Shown here piece after piece: positions 21,501-31,907 of a stretch of DNA of 42,486 bases. Positions within the stretch are counted from its first letter, which is position 1, and each line of letters begins with the position of its first letter. The notes beneath the pieces are model-generated. The model searched no databases. It was not told the DNA's origin and saw nothing but the letters and a program-made list of their open reading frames with translations. Source of the DNA: Gracilaria domingensis (Eukaryota > Rhodophyta > Florideophyceae > Gracilariales > Gracilariaceae); the NCBI GenBank assembly GCA_022539475.1, contig VCMS01000392.1, positions 1 to 42,486 of the forward strand, read 5' to 3'. The position numbers were made by a program, and so were the translations under genes.

Positions 21501-23172
21501 TCTCCGAAGAGATTTCTATTGGCCAGCGATGGCGTTCGACTGCTATACAGTGCGCCGTTCGTGTACGGAATGAGCGCGAAACAACGTCAGACTTCGACGG
21601 TATTCTAAGAAGTTGTTGCAGTTTTTAGCTCGTGCTTCCTTGGAGTTCATCGCTATCGATATCCTTGGTCAATTTATCAGGACTGCTCGCGGTAACCGCT
21701 TTCTCCTGGTCATCACGGACAGGTTTTCAAAGCTGGTACGGACAGTTCCGTTAAAGCGTATCACCGCTCGCGTGGTCGCGGAAGCGTTCGTCACGCATTG
21801 GGTCTTTTCATATGGGCCACCCGTTCATCTGTTATCAGATAATGGACCGCAATTCAGTGCGAAGTTCTTTCAGGACGTCTGCAGAATCTTAGATATCAAG
21901 AACTTGTTCACGACAACTTATCATCCCCAGAGTAATGGGCAGGTTGAGAGGTTTAACCGAACAATGCTGAAGGCATTACGATCCTATATTGCGGATCACC
22001 CCAAGAACTGGGACATGTACACCGACGCGATTACTTACGCGTACAACGCCCAGGTTCATCGGGTTACCTCGTTATCACCATTCGAGTTGATTTTATCGAG
22101 AAGACCGCCGCCGGTTGGAACAGAAGCTGAACCGACGCTGTCGACGTACCCGCCGCCGGGGAAGTACAGGGATGCCTGGAAATCTTGGTTAACGAAGATG
22201 GTACCGGTTGCCCGGAAGGCCATGGATAGGGCGCAGCTTGCCTACAAGCGTAACTTCGATAAGCAAATTCGACGTCCGCTACCTACAATCCGTAAAGATG
22301 ACTACGTGTTCGTACATAAAGAACACTATAATCCTGAAAAAGAACGGCGTCATAAGCTGTCTCCGATTACGGACGGTCCATATCGAGTTGTTGAAGTCGC
22401 TCCCAACACTGTCGTACTCGACATTGACAACCAGTATGAACGGATGTCCCGCGACCGCGTCACGCTTGCGCCTAATCCAAACGTGAAGTTGTCTACTGGC
22501 CCTACCGCTGCAGCTGATCCTACACAGGAGGACCTTGCTTCTAAGGAAGTTGCACCACAGCGCCCTCCTGTTCTTCCCCACCCGGATCGAGGTTTAACTG
22601 ATCTATCTTTGGAAGGTTACTCTCAAATACGAGATAATACTACTGATACTCGAGAAGTTTCGAGGGACTCTACTCGATCTAACCCACCGACCCATATCCT
22701 GACGGAACCAGTGGCTCGGCCTAAGGAGGGGGAGGGTGATGCTGATCCGATCCCTAACGATGTTCCGGCGTCGCACGGTTCTCCAGGTAATGGAACGAAT
22801 GCCACGGTGGCTGATAATGGTGTTCCTCCGCGCGGAGATACCAGAACTGGTGATACTACAGACCCTCAGGTCGAGTACCGTTCGACAATGACGGAATCTT
22901 CTGAACAGGATACGACTGCAGCGATAAAATCGCCTGAAGCCAGTGCTGTCGACACCGGAAAACTGGCTAACAATCCGGGTACGCCGAAGCCGGCACCGTC
23001 TCGACAGGACTCCTCGCGCGCGTCGCGCATCGCTAACGCCGCTTCCTCGGAAGACCAAGCTGTTAAAGAAGTTTCCGCTGATCTGGAGTTGCCGTCGAAC
23101 GCGGAAGATAGTGAGAACTTTGAAGACATCGAATCTAATCCAGCATGGATGGCTCTGTGGACTCCAGAGTAA
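18590..23172 (+). pseudogene. pol: El2 pol: protease, RT, RNase H, integrase
   Basis: Protease: LSVLDTGTAPNLI with DTG at 18860-18868. RT: VIEPAQSSWASPVVLVPKPD, TALDANWGYWQ and catalytic VYFDDLIVFS (YFDD 20306-20317). RNase H: FEVDIDASNNQIGGALFQ and VVHTDHSSLRWL. Integrase: zinc-binding HLSHCVKVGAHPGG with RRSCTE, then catalytic FIAIDILG, LLSDNGPQF and GQVERFNRT, and a carboxy GPYRVVEVAP module. A Ser/Thr/Asp-rich tail of about 230 aa follows. Lesions: TAA at 20444-20446 (the Tyr of the YLGH motif by comparison with El3), a frameshift near 20690, TGA at 21031-21033, a compensated frameshift pair at about 21070 and 21160, and TGA at 21571-21573, which removes the last zinc-binding Cys. The enzyme set is diagnostic of Ty3/Gypsy; this copy is dead. 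Confidence 0.92.
22723..22733 (+). promoter_or_regulatory. Internal copy of the polypurine tract (El2)
   Basis: AAGGAGGGGGA, identical over 11 nt to the terminal polypurine tract at 26625-26635, lies in the integrase tail region. A second plus-strand primer site, like the central tract of lentiviruses and Ty1, is possible. Confidence 0.5.
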
Positions 23173-24121
23173 CATGGATACCATGGATGATGATTACCCC
23201 TTGGGTACTTTGCGTCTTACGCATTTGAAGTGATCTACGTCTTAGAGATACCGTTGGCACGGTGCGACTGTCTGATATGCACCACAGGTGCGCCGCCGTA
23301 CTGTTCGGCTGTGCTATAGTAACGCGCGCTGCGCCTATGCACGGTTTTGACGTGGACTCTCTGCATCGAGATTTTACATTGCGTTCACGAACGAACGGCC
23401 AATACCGGCGCTGTGCAGTGTGCAGCACTCTGAAAAATCTCAATTTTTTGAGTTGCCAACCACTCACGGTGTCCTCGCGTGGCACGCGCATCGCCTGCAA
23501 CGGCGCGCGCAATTTTATTGCCAATTTTTTGGCTTGCCAAGGCGCTTGGACTCCGGCGCAAACGGATGGCGTGGCACATGGACACTTGGCACCTTCGCCT
23601 GCCCAATCGGGAACGCTTGCACAAGCACACGTGGCGGAGTGCACGGCCAATGATATTGCGTTGCACTCCGTGTGCACGGACAACTGCCGTGACAATCCAA
23701 CCACCCACGTGGCGTTTTGCCGCACCAATGGCATTCAAGTGCACAATCCCCGTGGCCGGGTAAACCGCCTCCATGCGTAATGGTTGTCCCTGAAGTGGGT
23801 AAGCTCCGAGAACGGTCAACCTCGTGAAGCCGAGTGTCCTGCTTTATCGTCTTTATCATCGTTCGTCGGTTTGGAAATCGTTGTTCACCAACAAAAGATC
23901 GTTGAACTCAGGAGCTTGAGGACTGTCTGTTGCAATTCGTTATACGAAGTTTGGGAATACCAAAGTGGAGCTACTGTACCGCCGTCAGGACCAATGTTCG
24001 CGAAGCTCGCGTGTCCGAAAAAGCGCTAAGCCGTCGCGGAAGCCTCCACTGCGGAGTTGTTCTACGCTCTAGGAGTGAGTCGCTCAACTTTTTGAGGTGT
24101 TCTCAGTTACTGAGTTGAGAC
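23173..24121. other. Unexplained 950-bp segment between integrase and chromodomain
   Basis: In El3 the chromodomain follows integrase in the same frame, but in El2 this segment lies between them. It is open in several frames on both strands (for example 23262-23780, 172 aa, with scattered Cys), which is typical of a segment poor in stop codons, not of a gene. No terminal repeats are visible. It could be a secondary insertion or element-specific noncoding RNA sequence. Confidence 0.4.
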
Positions 24122-24355
24122 ATGGTTAATCCGGAAGTGGATGTTCATTCGCAAGAGTATGGCGTGGATCGAATCGTGCGGCATGTCGCAGGTACCTATG
24201 GGAGGTTTCGTTACCAAATCCGCTGGTACGGATACCCTCCAGGTGAGGACACAGACGAGCCGATAGAGCATTTACCTCGCTATAAGGTGATAGCCTATCA
24301 CCGGCGTTCTCGTACGACTCCTCCCTCATACCTGGACTGTGCCCAGGTGGGATAA
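24122..24355 (+). CDS. Chromodomain ORF of El2
   Basis: A 77-aa ORF with ATG at 24122. YGVDRIVRHVAGTYGRFRYQ then IRWYGYPPGEDTDEPIEHL is a chromodomain, with the aromatic cage positions near Y14 and the WYGY strand, followed by a helix (RYKVIAYHRR). Chromodomains at the end of Ty3/Gypsy integrases bind methylated histone tails or chromatin proteins and steer integration. Normally it is part of the integrase protein, as in El3. Here it is separated by about 950 bp and has its own ATG. It may be expressed separately, be joined by splicing, or be a stranded domain. Confidence 0.75.
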   Translation: MVNPEVDVHSQEYGVDRIVRHVAGTYGRFRYQIRWYGYPPGEDTDEPIEHLPRYKVIAYHRRSRTTPPSYLDCAQVG

Positions 24356-24713
24356 CTCGCAACCGAGCACGTGCGTTCACGGTGGTATCCGCGCTGCGGA
24401 GAGGTCGAGTTGGGGTTGTTGTTACTCGTTGTTTCGAGAGAATCTTGGGGGATGAAGAAGAAGCAAATTCCGAATTATCGGAGAAACCGAATTAACGGTA
24501 ATGAAGTAACAGAAGTTCATGAAGTATGAAGTACACGGAATCGTGAAGTAAGAAGTAAGAAGAATCGATGACGATGGTTTAAGGAAGTTGAAGAAGAAGA
24601 AAGAAGATCTATCACTGCAATTCAGTTTTACTACAAGTCTGGTTCTATGATGATATGTACTATTTGCCTAGCTATAGGGATCACGAGAGGTCGTTGCTCT
24701 CATCGTGGGGTTC
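24356..24713. other. Purine-rich spacer at the 3' side of the antisense gene
   Basis: About 24445-24610 is rich in purines, with degenerate GAAGTAAGAAGTA repeats. On the - strand it would be a pyrimidine-rich 3' flank of the antisense gene. No ORF is recognised. Confidence 0.5.
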
Positions 24714-26561
24714 TTACATCCGCGTCGATGGGCCGGCACCTCCCAGATTGGTGGGACCACCCTGGTTCAGGGAAAGCGAAGGGTAGCTCTGCGCAGCTAA
24801 CGCCAGCATCTGGCCGATATCCGTCATCCCCGGTGGAATCGGGACGCCCATCTGGGTGAGCTGGTTTCGCAACGCAGCAGCCTGCGGACCAACCACCCCA
24901 GTCGGCCTGATGTTCCAACCAGGTGGAGCGCTACCCGCGCTTGCTCCCGTCGTTGGGATAACCTGCAAGTTACTCACCGGCGTCGGTCACACCCCCTCTC
25001 CAGGATTCACTGGTTCGCTATCCACCATCGGATCGTCCCCGCTGTCTCGGGGATAGTATCGGTCGGAGAACATGAACCCGACAGGGTGATCACTCGGTAA
25101 GACACGAGGCACTTGCTTCAAGGCGCGTGCTTCCCCGAAGACGGTCACGGTTCCCTCCCAAGTGTTGAAATATACGAAGTCTCCAGCCCCTGGATATTGT
25201 CTACCTGGCGACTTATCGAAGCGCGTACGCTGACCCGGTGGAACGTTCTCGGGCATTACCTTGCTCCAATCGATATCATCGATGACGTCGAGCAGATACA
25301 GCAATTCATCCACGTTGGTTGAGGAACCGAGAGCGGTATGTAAATCCACTTGTCGGATGAGCTGCCTCAACTTCGGGGGAAGGTACCAAATACGGCACTG
25401 GTCGTAAACTTCCCAGAGGGTGAACGCGGCAACGCGGGCAGCCCATTCGCACATCATCAGGGCCCAGTAACCGGACTTCGGATTCGCAATCATGCGGGAG
25501 CCAACGTAGGCAATACAGGGAGGACACTCTGCGAAACAACTGCGTGGAACCTCAAGGTTGCTCCACCACGGAGGAATTGGGACGTAACGACCCGGTAGTG
25601 CGTCATTTCGCAGAGGTTCGAATTTGGAATTCGTGTAAGGTACGAAGAACCCAAACCGGGATCGCCACTTCCTTTCACTTCGGACGCGGTCGCGGAAGGT
25701 CCCCTCGCCAGAAGGGCGTCGCATGAAGCGGAACTCTGCTCGCAGAATCGGTCGGTTGAAGAGTAACATATCCGGATCCATCGGAGCATTCGGGTCAATC
25801 TTCGTCGGATCGAAGGCAGCGGGATTCGCTCCATAGGTGATTTCACCGTACGTTCGGTAACGGGAGAGATCGAACCCGTACTCGGGCGGTACCATTTCTG
25901 GTGGGTTGTGAGCACGGTTCATTCGGAAGTGCGAAAGGCGCGCCATACCTGCGCGAGCTTCGTCAAGCGTCTCGTACCGTCTGCAGGTTCTTTTCCTGTC
26001 GAGGAGGTGTGGTGCCACCGCGATGCGGGTTCTCCAATCCCAGGAGGTCACCATATCTCGTGGCAGTGTGTCGTCTTCCGTGTAGGAATCGATGAGGTCT
26101 TCATCCTTCACCGCTTGAGGGTGGAACCAGGGAGCTCTGGAATACGCCCAATTGCCGTCTAGTCACGGGTCTCGCACGAGGAGCGATTCGCGTGGGATCC
26201 ATCCCGACGCGTGCGCTGTAACCGGCATAGCTCCAGCGGAGTTCCAAGCCGATACCGCGGCGACGTTCATAGCTGACGTAGCCGGCTGCTGACTCTCGTG
26301 TGGCAGCGGGGCCGTGGCGAACCGGCCGAAGTATTCTGCTCCTGCAGAGGAAGGTCCGGCACCGGAGGGAACACCAGACTGGCTGGGACTCTCTGAGGAG
26401 GTTAAAGCGCTGTCGTTGGAATTCGGATTCATCGAAGGAGCGACCTCTCGCTTTGCTTGGTCGTTCGGAATGTCGAAGTTCGCAGGAGGCGTGTGTTCAC
26501 TTGAGAATGTATCGCTGTTGAGCGTTGGTTTTCTTGGTATCGGAATGTCCGAGTCACTCAT
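24714..26561 (-). pseudogene. El2 antisense accessory gene (two in-frame TGA codons)
   Basis: One frame runs from ATG 26561 (MSDSDIPIPRKP) to the stop at 24714, about 615 codons, broken only by TGA at 26163-26165 and TGA at 24987-24989. Both fit CGA to TGA changes. The head is disordered (Ser/Pro/Asn). A folded core contains GFFVPYTNSKFEPLRND, then WWSNLEV and PPCIAYVGSR, and YWALMMCEWAARVAAFTLWE (residues about 303-375). A Pro/Gly-rich tail ends it. No known domain is recognised. The gene lies between the chromodomain and the 3' LTR, opposite to gag-pol; its ATG is 77 bp from the LTR, so the LTR must act as its promoter if it is expressed from there. El3 has a gene in the same place and orientation with a weakly similar core. 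Confidence 0.75.
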
Positions 26562-26624
26562 GCCTGAGCTTATATGTTCTCGCGAACGAGGTGGTGATGT
26601 CGCCGACACAGTGTTCCTCGACGT

Positions 26625-26635
26625 AAGGAGGGGGA
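26625..26635 (+). promoter_or_regulatory. El2 polypurine tract
   Basis: AAGGAGGGGGA lies 2 nt before the 3' LTR, the primer position for plus-strand DNA synthesis. El3 has the identical 11-mer in the same place. Confidence 0.85.
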
Positions 26636-26637
26636 TG

Positions 26638-27606
26638 TGTAGAGCAATCGCGATTTTGCGTTTGTGACGTGTTCCGTCTCATAACACCTCGGCTTTCCGA
26701 GTTGCCTCTACAGCAAGGTTATGAATGTAGGTGGCATTCTGACGCCATATGGCATGGTGGCACCCGATGGGGTTTATGAATTGGTAACTGGTTGTGGCAG
26801 TGGATCGCGTGTACGCGTTCATGGATTGGCTCTGTTACAGAGAAAATTGGATTGGTTATTAGAATTAGTGGCTGCCAAGGCGGGTGTGCACAAGTGCAAC
26901 ACGGGTGTGGCTCTGCCGTATTTTGGCAGTACTTAGTTTAATTATTTAGTTTAATTTGTGGAAACCTACTTAGGTGATGGCGACCTCGCCGTCACCACCA
27001 CCAAGTAAACTCAAACTTGTCCGCGGCTCTGACTTGAGCGCCTGCGCGTAGTGCACTACTCCGCGAGGAGGGTCACCGCGTACGGCTTCGCTTATTTCAT
27101 CCCCAAGGGATCACTCAGGTACCCTGATCTAACACTACGTTTGTTTTCGGACTGTGCTCGCACATTTATTTGCAGGTGTCTGCTACTCTGGTGTTCAGAT
27201 ATTGTATCGACTCTGTATAGAGGTCTGCCGCGTGGGCTCAATACGCATGGTAACCCTCGTCCCGGGTCTGTTGCCGCTTTTCGCACGACCCCGCCCTCAG
27301 GTGTGTCCCTTTTTCTTTTCTTTCCTTTCCCCCTTTTCCCTATCTTTTCCCTCTATTTCGAGGCACCCCGTCGACCTGGGTTCCTCCCCTTCCGCCTCCG
27401 ATTAGAGATCTCCGACTCTCGGACGTTTGCTTACAGATCTCTTCTTGACGATTCCCGCCGTCACCTTTGTGGTATTTCCAAAGTACGGGCGGATTTACAC
27501 CTGCGCTATCCGTATACGGAGGGCTCTTCTGCTGAGTCTACCTCCCAAGGGAGCAAGGATTCGAGCACCTTGAGTGTCATTTCTCCCAAGTGGGATTTGC
27601 ACTATA
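26638..27606 (+). repeat. El2 3' LTR
   Basis: Gap-free match to 15351-16319. The last dinucleotide is TA instead of CA. About 8 of the 12 differences I count are transitions. Confidence 0.93.
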
Positions 27607-27611
27607 AAGAC
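27607..27611. repeat. El2 target-site duplication, right copy
   Basis: AAGAC, identical to 15346-15350, directly after the 3' LTR. Confidence 0.85.
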
Positions 27612-27824
27612 CATCACCGTGTATCGAGCGCGCACGTTTTGCTCTTTACCATGATGTGCTTGAGATCATCTCTTCGTTCGTTGGCCCTTCATTTAGTTCA
27701 TTAGGCAGTTCAGGCTATCCTTTTAGCCTGACTTACATTTTTCACCCTTGCACCTAGCCCTCTCGCCATGATGCGTCTGACTTTCATCAAATAAAACCTA
27801 GTTCCTTTGCGTATTTCGTTATGC

Positions 27825-27950
27825 AGGTGCTCTTCGTGGCGGCGCGGCAGCGAAGACGCTCCGTTGCTTGGCAGCGCGGCGGAGGCGACGCTCTCTTGCA
27901 TGGCTGCCCGGTGGCGGCAACGCTTCCTCGCATGGCAGCGCGGCCCTTCC
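27825..27950. repeat. 32-bp minisatellite, about four units
   Basis: Units start at 27855, 27887 and 27919 (exactly 32 bp apart), each beginning RACGCT and containing GGCAGCGCGGC or a variant of it. A more diverged unit precedes them. The stretch 27612-27824 before it holds nothing recognisable. Confidence 0.7.
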
Positions 27951-28002
27951 TTCTTTCCTTCCGCACGCAACGCCGCGCGGCGACGGCGCTTCTTTTAGTG
28001 CG

Positions 28003-28390
28003 GCCGTCGCGCTTCGGCAGCGGGACGGCGCACACTGAACTTGGTGCAGCCGTCGCGCATCGGCGGCGCGACGGCACGGCAACCATCATCGTCTTCTCTG
28101 ACGCGCGGCCGTTGCGCTTGGGTGGCGTGACGGCGAGGCCTGCACTTGGGGCGGTCGTCGCGTTTCAGTGGCGCGACGGCATGGTTTCTTTCTGACGTGG
28201 CCGTCGCGCCTCACTAGCGCGACGGCACGCCTACCACCATCGTTATCTCTGGAGTGCAGCTGTCACGCCCTGGCGGCGCGATGGCGTGGCCTGCTCCTGG
28301 TGCGGCCGTTGCGATTTGACAGCGCAACAGCGCGGCAACTATTACCGGTTTTTTCGTCGCGTAGCCGTGGGGCCTTGGCGACGCGACGGC
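28003..28390. repeat. Array of at least seven stem-loops with 7-nt loops
   Basis: Arms of 10 bp, consensus GCCGTCGCGC and GCGCGACGGC, occur at 28003/28020, 28049/28066, 28108/28125, 28154/28171, 28200/28217, 28259/28276 and 28305/28322 (arm starts). Every loop is exactly 7 nt and the loop sequences differ. Spacing is 46, 59, 46, 46, 59, 46 bp, so a 151-bp higher-order unit of three hairpins is repeated. An eighth, looser copy ends at 28390. The last full unit has TTG facing CAA where others have TCG facing CGA, a paired change. Confidence 0.85.
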
Positions 28391-29088
28391 ACGCAAGGCG
28401 GCCCTGTTTTTTCCGGCGCCTCGCCGCGCGGGGTTGCGCATTTCCTCTCCAGCACGCCGCCAAGCGGGGCGGTGCGCGTTTTGAGGGATGGTAGAGGCGG
28501 GGACAAAAAAATGCAGCTTTTACGCCGCAGTTAAGTTTTTTCCAGGCCGAGATCAGAACAAAATCGAAAAAGGGTGTGTCCTAAAAAGTTACAAGACACA
28601 CTTCTTAGAAATGCCTTCACATTAATCGTCGTTTAACACACGTGTGCCGCAAAAATATTTTATGTAGTTTAGCATCAAAATTCCTCTTTAGTGCATAAGT
28701 CAGACTTGGCATCGACCATGATTTCGAATCGTATGTTTTTCAAGATTCAAAAGATCAAGAACAGTGGCTTTCTCGCCCTGGTTCTATTGATGCAGCGCCA
28801 GAGAGTCATGATCAGGATCGTTTGGTTGAAAGAAATGAAGATACTGCTGAACTGGTTATGGCTGATTCTGGTAATGCTGATTAAACTATAGAAAGTTTTG
28901 CACCTGCTGATAACCACCAGTCCATTTAAATTCTTCCGGAAAGCTCTCAATAGATTGAAAACTTTTGTTGCATTTTGGATGACGGTATTATAGTGAAGTC
29001 AAAAAAGGGGAGTTTGCTCAAGAAAATGATTGCATTACACTGTATCATCTAATCAATCTTTTGAAGTACGTTTGGAAAAGCTCTTTTA
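28391..29088. other. GC-rich to AT-rich transition with an acidic coding-like frame
   Basis: After the hairpin array the composition turns AT-rich near 28540. On the + strand, about 28702-28890, a frame without ATG reads HDFESYVFQDSKDQEQWL and on to MADSGNAD before a stop. Its composition looks like coding sequence and it may be a relic of the retroelement whose RT piece follows. No domain is recognised. Confidence 0.35.
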
Positions 29089-29352
29089 GTGTTGTTGATT
29101 TACTTAAACCTTGCTGTTTGGTCTTTGTATGACCGCCATTTCTTTGGTGTTCTAGTGATGCAAGAAGTATGGTTGGAGAGGAATTTTTTGATTCATTTCC
29201 AAATTCGACGTCTTCCATCTAAGCATAAATTACTGGTTAAGAAAAAATTAGACAAGATGCTTTCTGCAAGGATGATTAGGCGAAGCAAATCTTGTCGGTC
29301 TTTTTAAGTCGTCATCGCTACGAAGAACGACGGAAAATCTTGTTTGCCATCA
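29089..29352 (+). pseudogene. Relic of a Gypsy-type reverse transcriptase
   Basis: One frame reads RRLPSKHKLLVKKKLDKML, then SARMIRRSKS, a stop (TAA at 29305-29307), and VVIATKNDGKS. This is the start of the Ty3/Gypsy RT domain: LDKML-x-AGVI-RPS-x-S-x-SP then VVIA-x-KKDGK. Only this segment is recognisable; later blocks are lost or too decayed. The sequence is AT-rich and unlike El1-El3, so it comes from another, older Gypsy family. Confidence 0.6.
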
Positions 29353-31333
29353 AAGTGACGTCCAGAGACAGTCTGAAAATGAGTAAGCAATTGCCATCAA
29401 ACTTTTTCACGTTTTTTAAGAGAGAAGATTACTTCTAGAGGTAGATATAGCATTACGTATGCCTTGTAGTAGGGAGCAGATGATCATAAACAAGAGAAGC
29501 ATTGCCTATTTTGCCATGTTTTCGAGGCGACCAACGCGTACAGATGCATATGGCACTGATATGAAACGCGCTACAAAGAAGAAAAGAAGAGCTGGATACA
29601 ACTTTTAACGTCACATTTTTATTCTTTTTCTTTCTCGTGGTTCTATGTCTTCTATTCCAAATATAAGGGATTAATATCTTTCCAAAAAGTTCTCGCAGCC
29701 TTCGTCAAGAAGGTCAAGAACTGTTCAGAACAAAAATGAATGCATTTCTGACAGCATCCAAAGAAGTTGCAATGATAAAGAGCTGAATATCTGGGCAGAA
29801 TAGATTGGAAGGAGTCTAGAGGATGGATTACGTTGCATGGACTTTCCATCGCAGCACAATTCGTCTTTTACTGCACGAACCAAGGTTCTCACTACTCCAA
29901 GTTGACTGAAATCGGAACAAATCTCTGGTTTGCGCTATGTGCTTGTCATTGCAGAAGAAAATATACATGATCATGGTTATAAGATATAAATAGGGATGAT
30001 CTGCTTGAATGTAACGTTCTCTTTCTTCTATAGCAAAGAGTGTGCTGCGGCACAAAAAATATTAACAGCAGTAATCAAATCTCTGATTTGGAGGGCTTGC
30101 CTCTAAAACTTTCTCAAGCTTGTTGTCTCAAGCTTGTTGTGGCTAGCAATGCATTTCTCGCTTAAGAGTATTGACGTAATGTATGTACCAAATCAAGAGG
30201 CATTGCTCATAACTTTTCTCTATCCTTAGACAGAGGCCGCGTTCAAATCGGGCCCTTTCCAACAATCTCAACAATCGTTGCGATAAACACTTCCATATTC
30301 ATTCCCCACAACAGGATCGACAAGTGATCAAACAGATGTGAATGTAATGGCATGTGCAAACAAATATGGTTATGGTTTGTAAGGGACCCTGACTTAGGTG
30401 TGTTCTTCGGGCACTTGGTTGCATATCGTGCGCAGAGCTCTCGGGGCATCGCTGCGCTATCGCCGTCGTGGGCCAGAACAGGGGCGGGGAGCGAGAAAGA
30501 CGACGGCCTCTGACCTCTCCGGTCTCCTCCCGTCTTCCCCCCGGGCTGGCCTCTGATGTGCCAGCCCTCTTTTACTGTGTCGGCTGAGAGCTGGCGCCTG
30601 AGCTCCGGTGAGCTCGCGGGCGCGAGCTGCGGCGGCCAGAGTGAATCTGCTCAAAGTGATTGCGCTTAGAATGGCTGTCAGCCCTGACGTGATGCTGCCA
30701 CACCCCCTGTTGGCGGGGGTGTGGTTTAGGATGTGAACATCGCCAGTAATGGACTAAGCATAAGTAGTGACATTGAGTATTAGTTCGTATGGAAGATAAA
30801 AGCAGTTTGCACTCGATATTGTTTCTCGGTCGCTCATGCACCGTGGCAAGGAGCAACGGCGTTTTCGCGTCAATTCCAGTGCTGCCGGCTGCCGGCGGCG
30901 TATAAAGCCGTTTGTTGGCCGGCAGAGCAATGCGCAAAACGATCGTCACTGCTGCGGAGCGTTGAGACCGCCACTCTATCGAGTTGGCAGGGCTTATTAG
31001 CGCGTTTGCACAGCAGCAACGATACGTTTGGAGATTGCGCGCGCGCATGGGAGTTGATCTGGACCTGGAGCTTGAAGTAGGAAGAAGAAGATACAGGCTG
31101 GAAAGGAAGTAGCTGCTTGCGCCCTTGGTGTGATGATGATTGTAATGCAACAGAGATGCCGGCGGGTGAATCGTCGCTCCAGTGGTGTACAGTATGAGAG
31201 CAGTGGTGATGCTTTCAGAGTAGTGAGTCGCGCGAGGGAGGGTAGCGGTCCATCTCACGTGATCATGCCACTCTATGTGCGCAATCCTCCTTTGTACAAG
31301 GGAACCAAGCGAGCAAACCGAGAACGCTTGGAG
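29353..31333. other. Long stretch without recognisable genes
   Basis: AT-rich until about 30240, then GC-rich. A 254-aa open frame on the - strand (31336-30572) has no recognisable domain and a biased composition, so I do not call it a gene. Two clean hairpins occur: GGGCTGGC with GCCAGCCC (30543-30567) and CCACACCCCC with GGGGGTGTGG (30698-30724, 7-nt loop). Confidence 0.4.
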
Positions 31334-31338
31334 CAATC
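31334..31338. repeat. El3 target-site duplication, left copy
   Basis: CAATC, repeated at 42410-42414. Two extra bases (TG, 31339-31340) lie between it and the conserved LTR end. Confidence 0.75.
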
Positions 31339-31340
31339 TG

Positions 31341-31894
31341 TGATATAGTACGTATCGGGAGAAAAACCCGAAGTGGTCTTGAGGCGACGGAGTTGGCTGT
31401 GGCTCGAGGGAGCGACTGTAATGAACCCGTACGGGGAGTAAGGAGGAAGCACCGGGCGGTCAGCGGGGAGAGTGGGCGGTTGGTATCACCAAGCACGTTC
31501 AGGGGCGTGCAAAAAGGGTACGAACGGCCTAATAAATCTTATAGTACTTAGCTTAACGGCCTGTCGGTAGCGCTACTCGACGAACAAGACGTACGGCAAA
31601 GGGTGCTTGGTGTTTACAACGTGAGGTCATGGCGAGGTTGGGGTTCGCCTAAATATCAGGTAAACCCGCCTCTGTACGACCTCCAGATAGTGACTTACAG
31701 TACTATACTACGCCCGTCAACGTCCGACTGGCACACGTGTCCTACGTACGCTCCCAAGTACGCCTGGGTCCGACGTCCGATGCGGGGACAACCACTCGTA
31801 CAAGTAACCACTCGGGCCAGCCCTACACGTACGACACGGCACTCCTCACAACCCACTCCGTCCGCGGCGATCAACCAGATCGTACTATACGACA
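31341..31894 (-). repeat. El3 3' LTR
   Basis: In - orientation it begins TGTCGTATAGTACG and ends CGTACTATATCA, so its ends form an inverted repeat. A TATAAG motif (minus strand, 31538-31543) is a candidate core promoter. On the + strand AATAAA at 31531-31536 is a possible polyadenylation signal. Confidence 0.9.
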
Positions 31895-31896
31895 GA

Positions 31897-31907
31897 TCCC
31901 CCTCCTT
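31897..31907 (-). promoter_or_regulatory. El3 polypurine tract
   Basis: On the - strand AAGGAGGGGGA lies 2 nt before the 3' LTR, identical to the El2 tract. Confidence 0.85.

Larger units (their letters stand above)
15351..27606 (+). mobile_element. El2: full-length Ty3/Gypsy chromovirus, 12.26 kb
   Basis: Two 969-bp LTRs in direct orientation are flanked by AAGAC on both sides. Inside are a primer-binding site, gag, pol in the order protease, RT, RNase H, integrase, then a chromodomain ORF, a long antisense gene, and a polypurine tract abutting the 3' LTR. Protease-RT-RH-IN order and the chromodomain place it in Ty3/Gypsy chromoviruses. The LTRs have the same length and differ at about 12 sites by my count (about 1.2%), so insertion was fairly recent. 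gag, pol and the antisense gene all carry stops or frameshifts, so this copy is not autonomous. Confidence 0.93.

Noticed and set aside
23262..23780. 172-aa ORF with scattered Cys between integrase and chromodomain of El2
   Set aside because: The same region is open on the other strand and in other frames, and no zinc-binding spacing is regular.
28003..28390. Resemblance of the hairpin array to a CRISPR array
   Set aside because: The repeats diverge, spacing alternates between 46 and 59 bp, loops vary inside the palindrome, no cas genes are present, and the surrounding DNA is eukaryotic retroelement DNA.
27819..28494. Several overlapping ORFs on both strands through the minisatellites
   Set aside because: They arise because the GC-rich repeats lack stop codons; the translated repeats have no consistent protein pattern.
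30698..30724. GC hairpin resembling a rho-independent terminator
   Set aside because: The window is eukaryotic, there is no T run after the stem and no gene ends there.
30572..31336. 254-aa open frame on the - strand
   Set aside because: No recognisable motif, Ser/Arg/His/Pro-biased composition and no support from neighbours; length alone is not enough in this GC-rich stretch.
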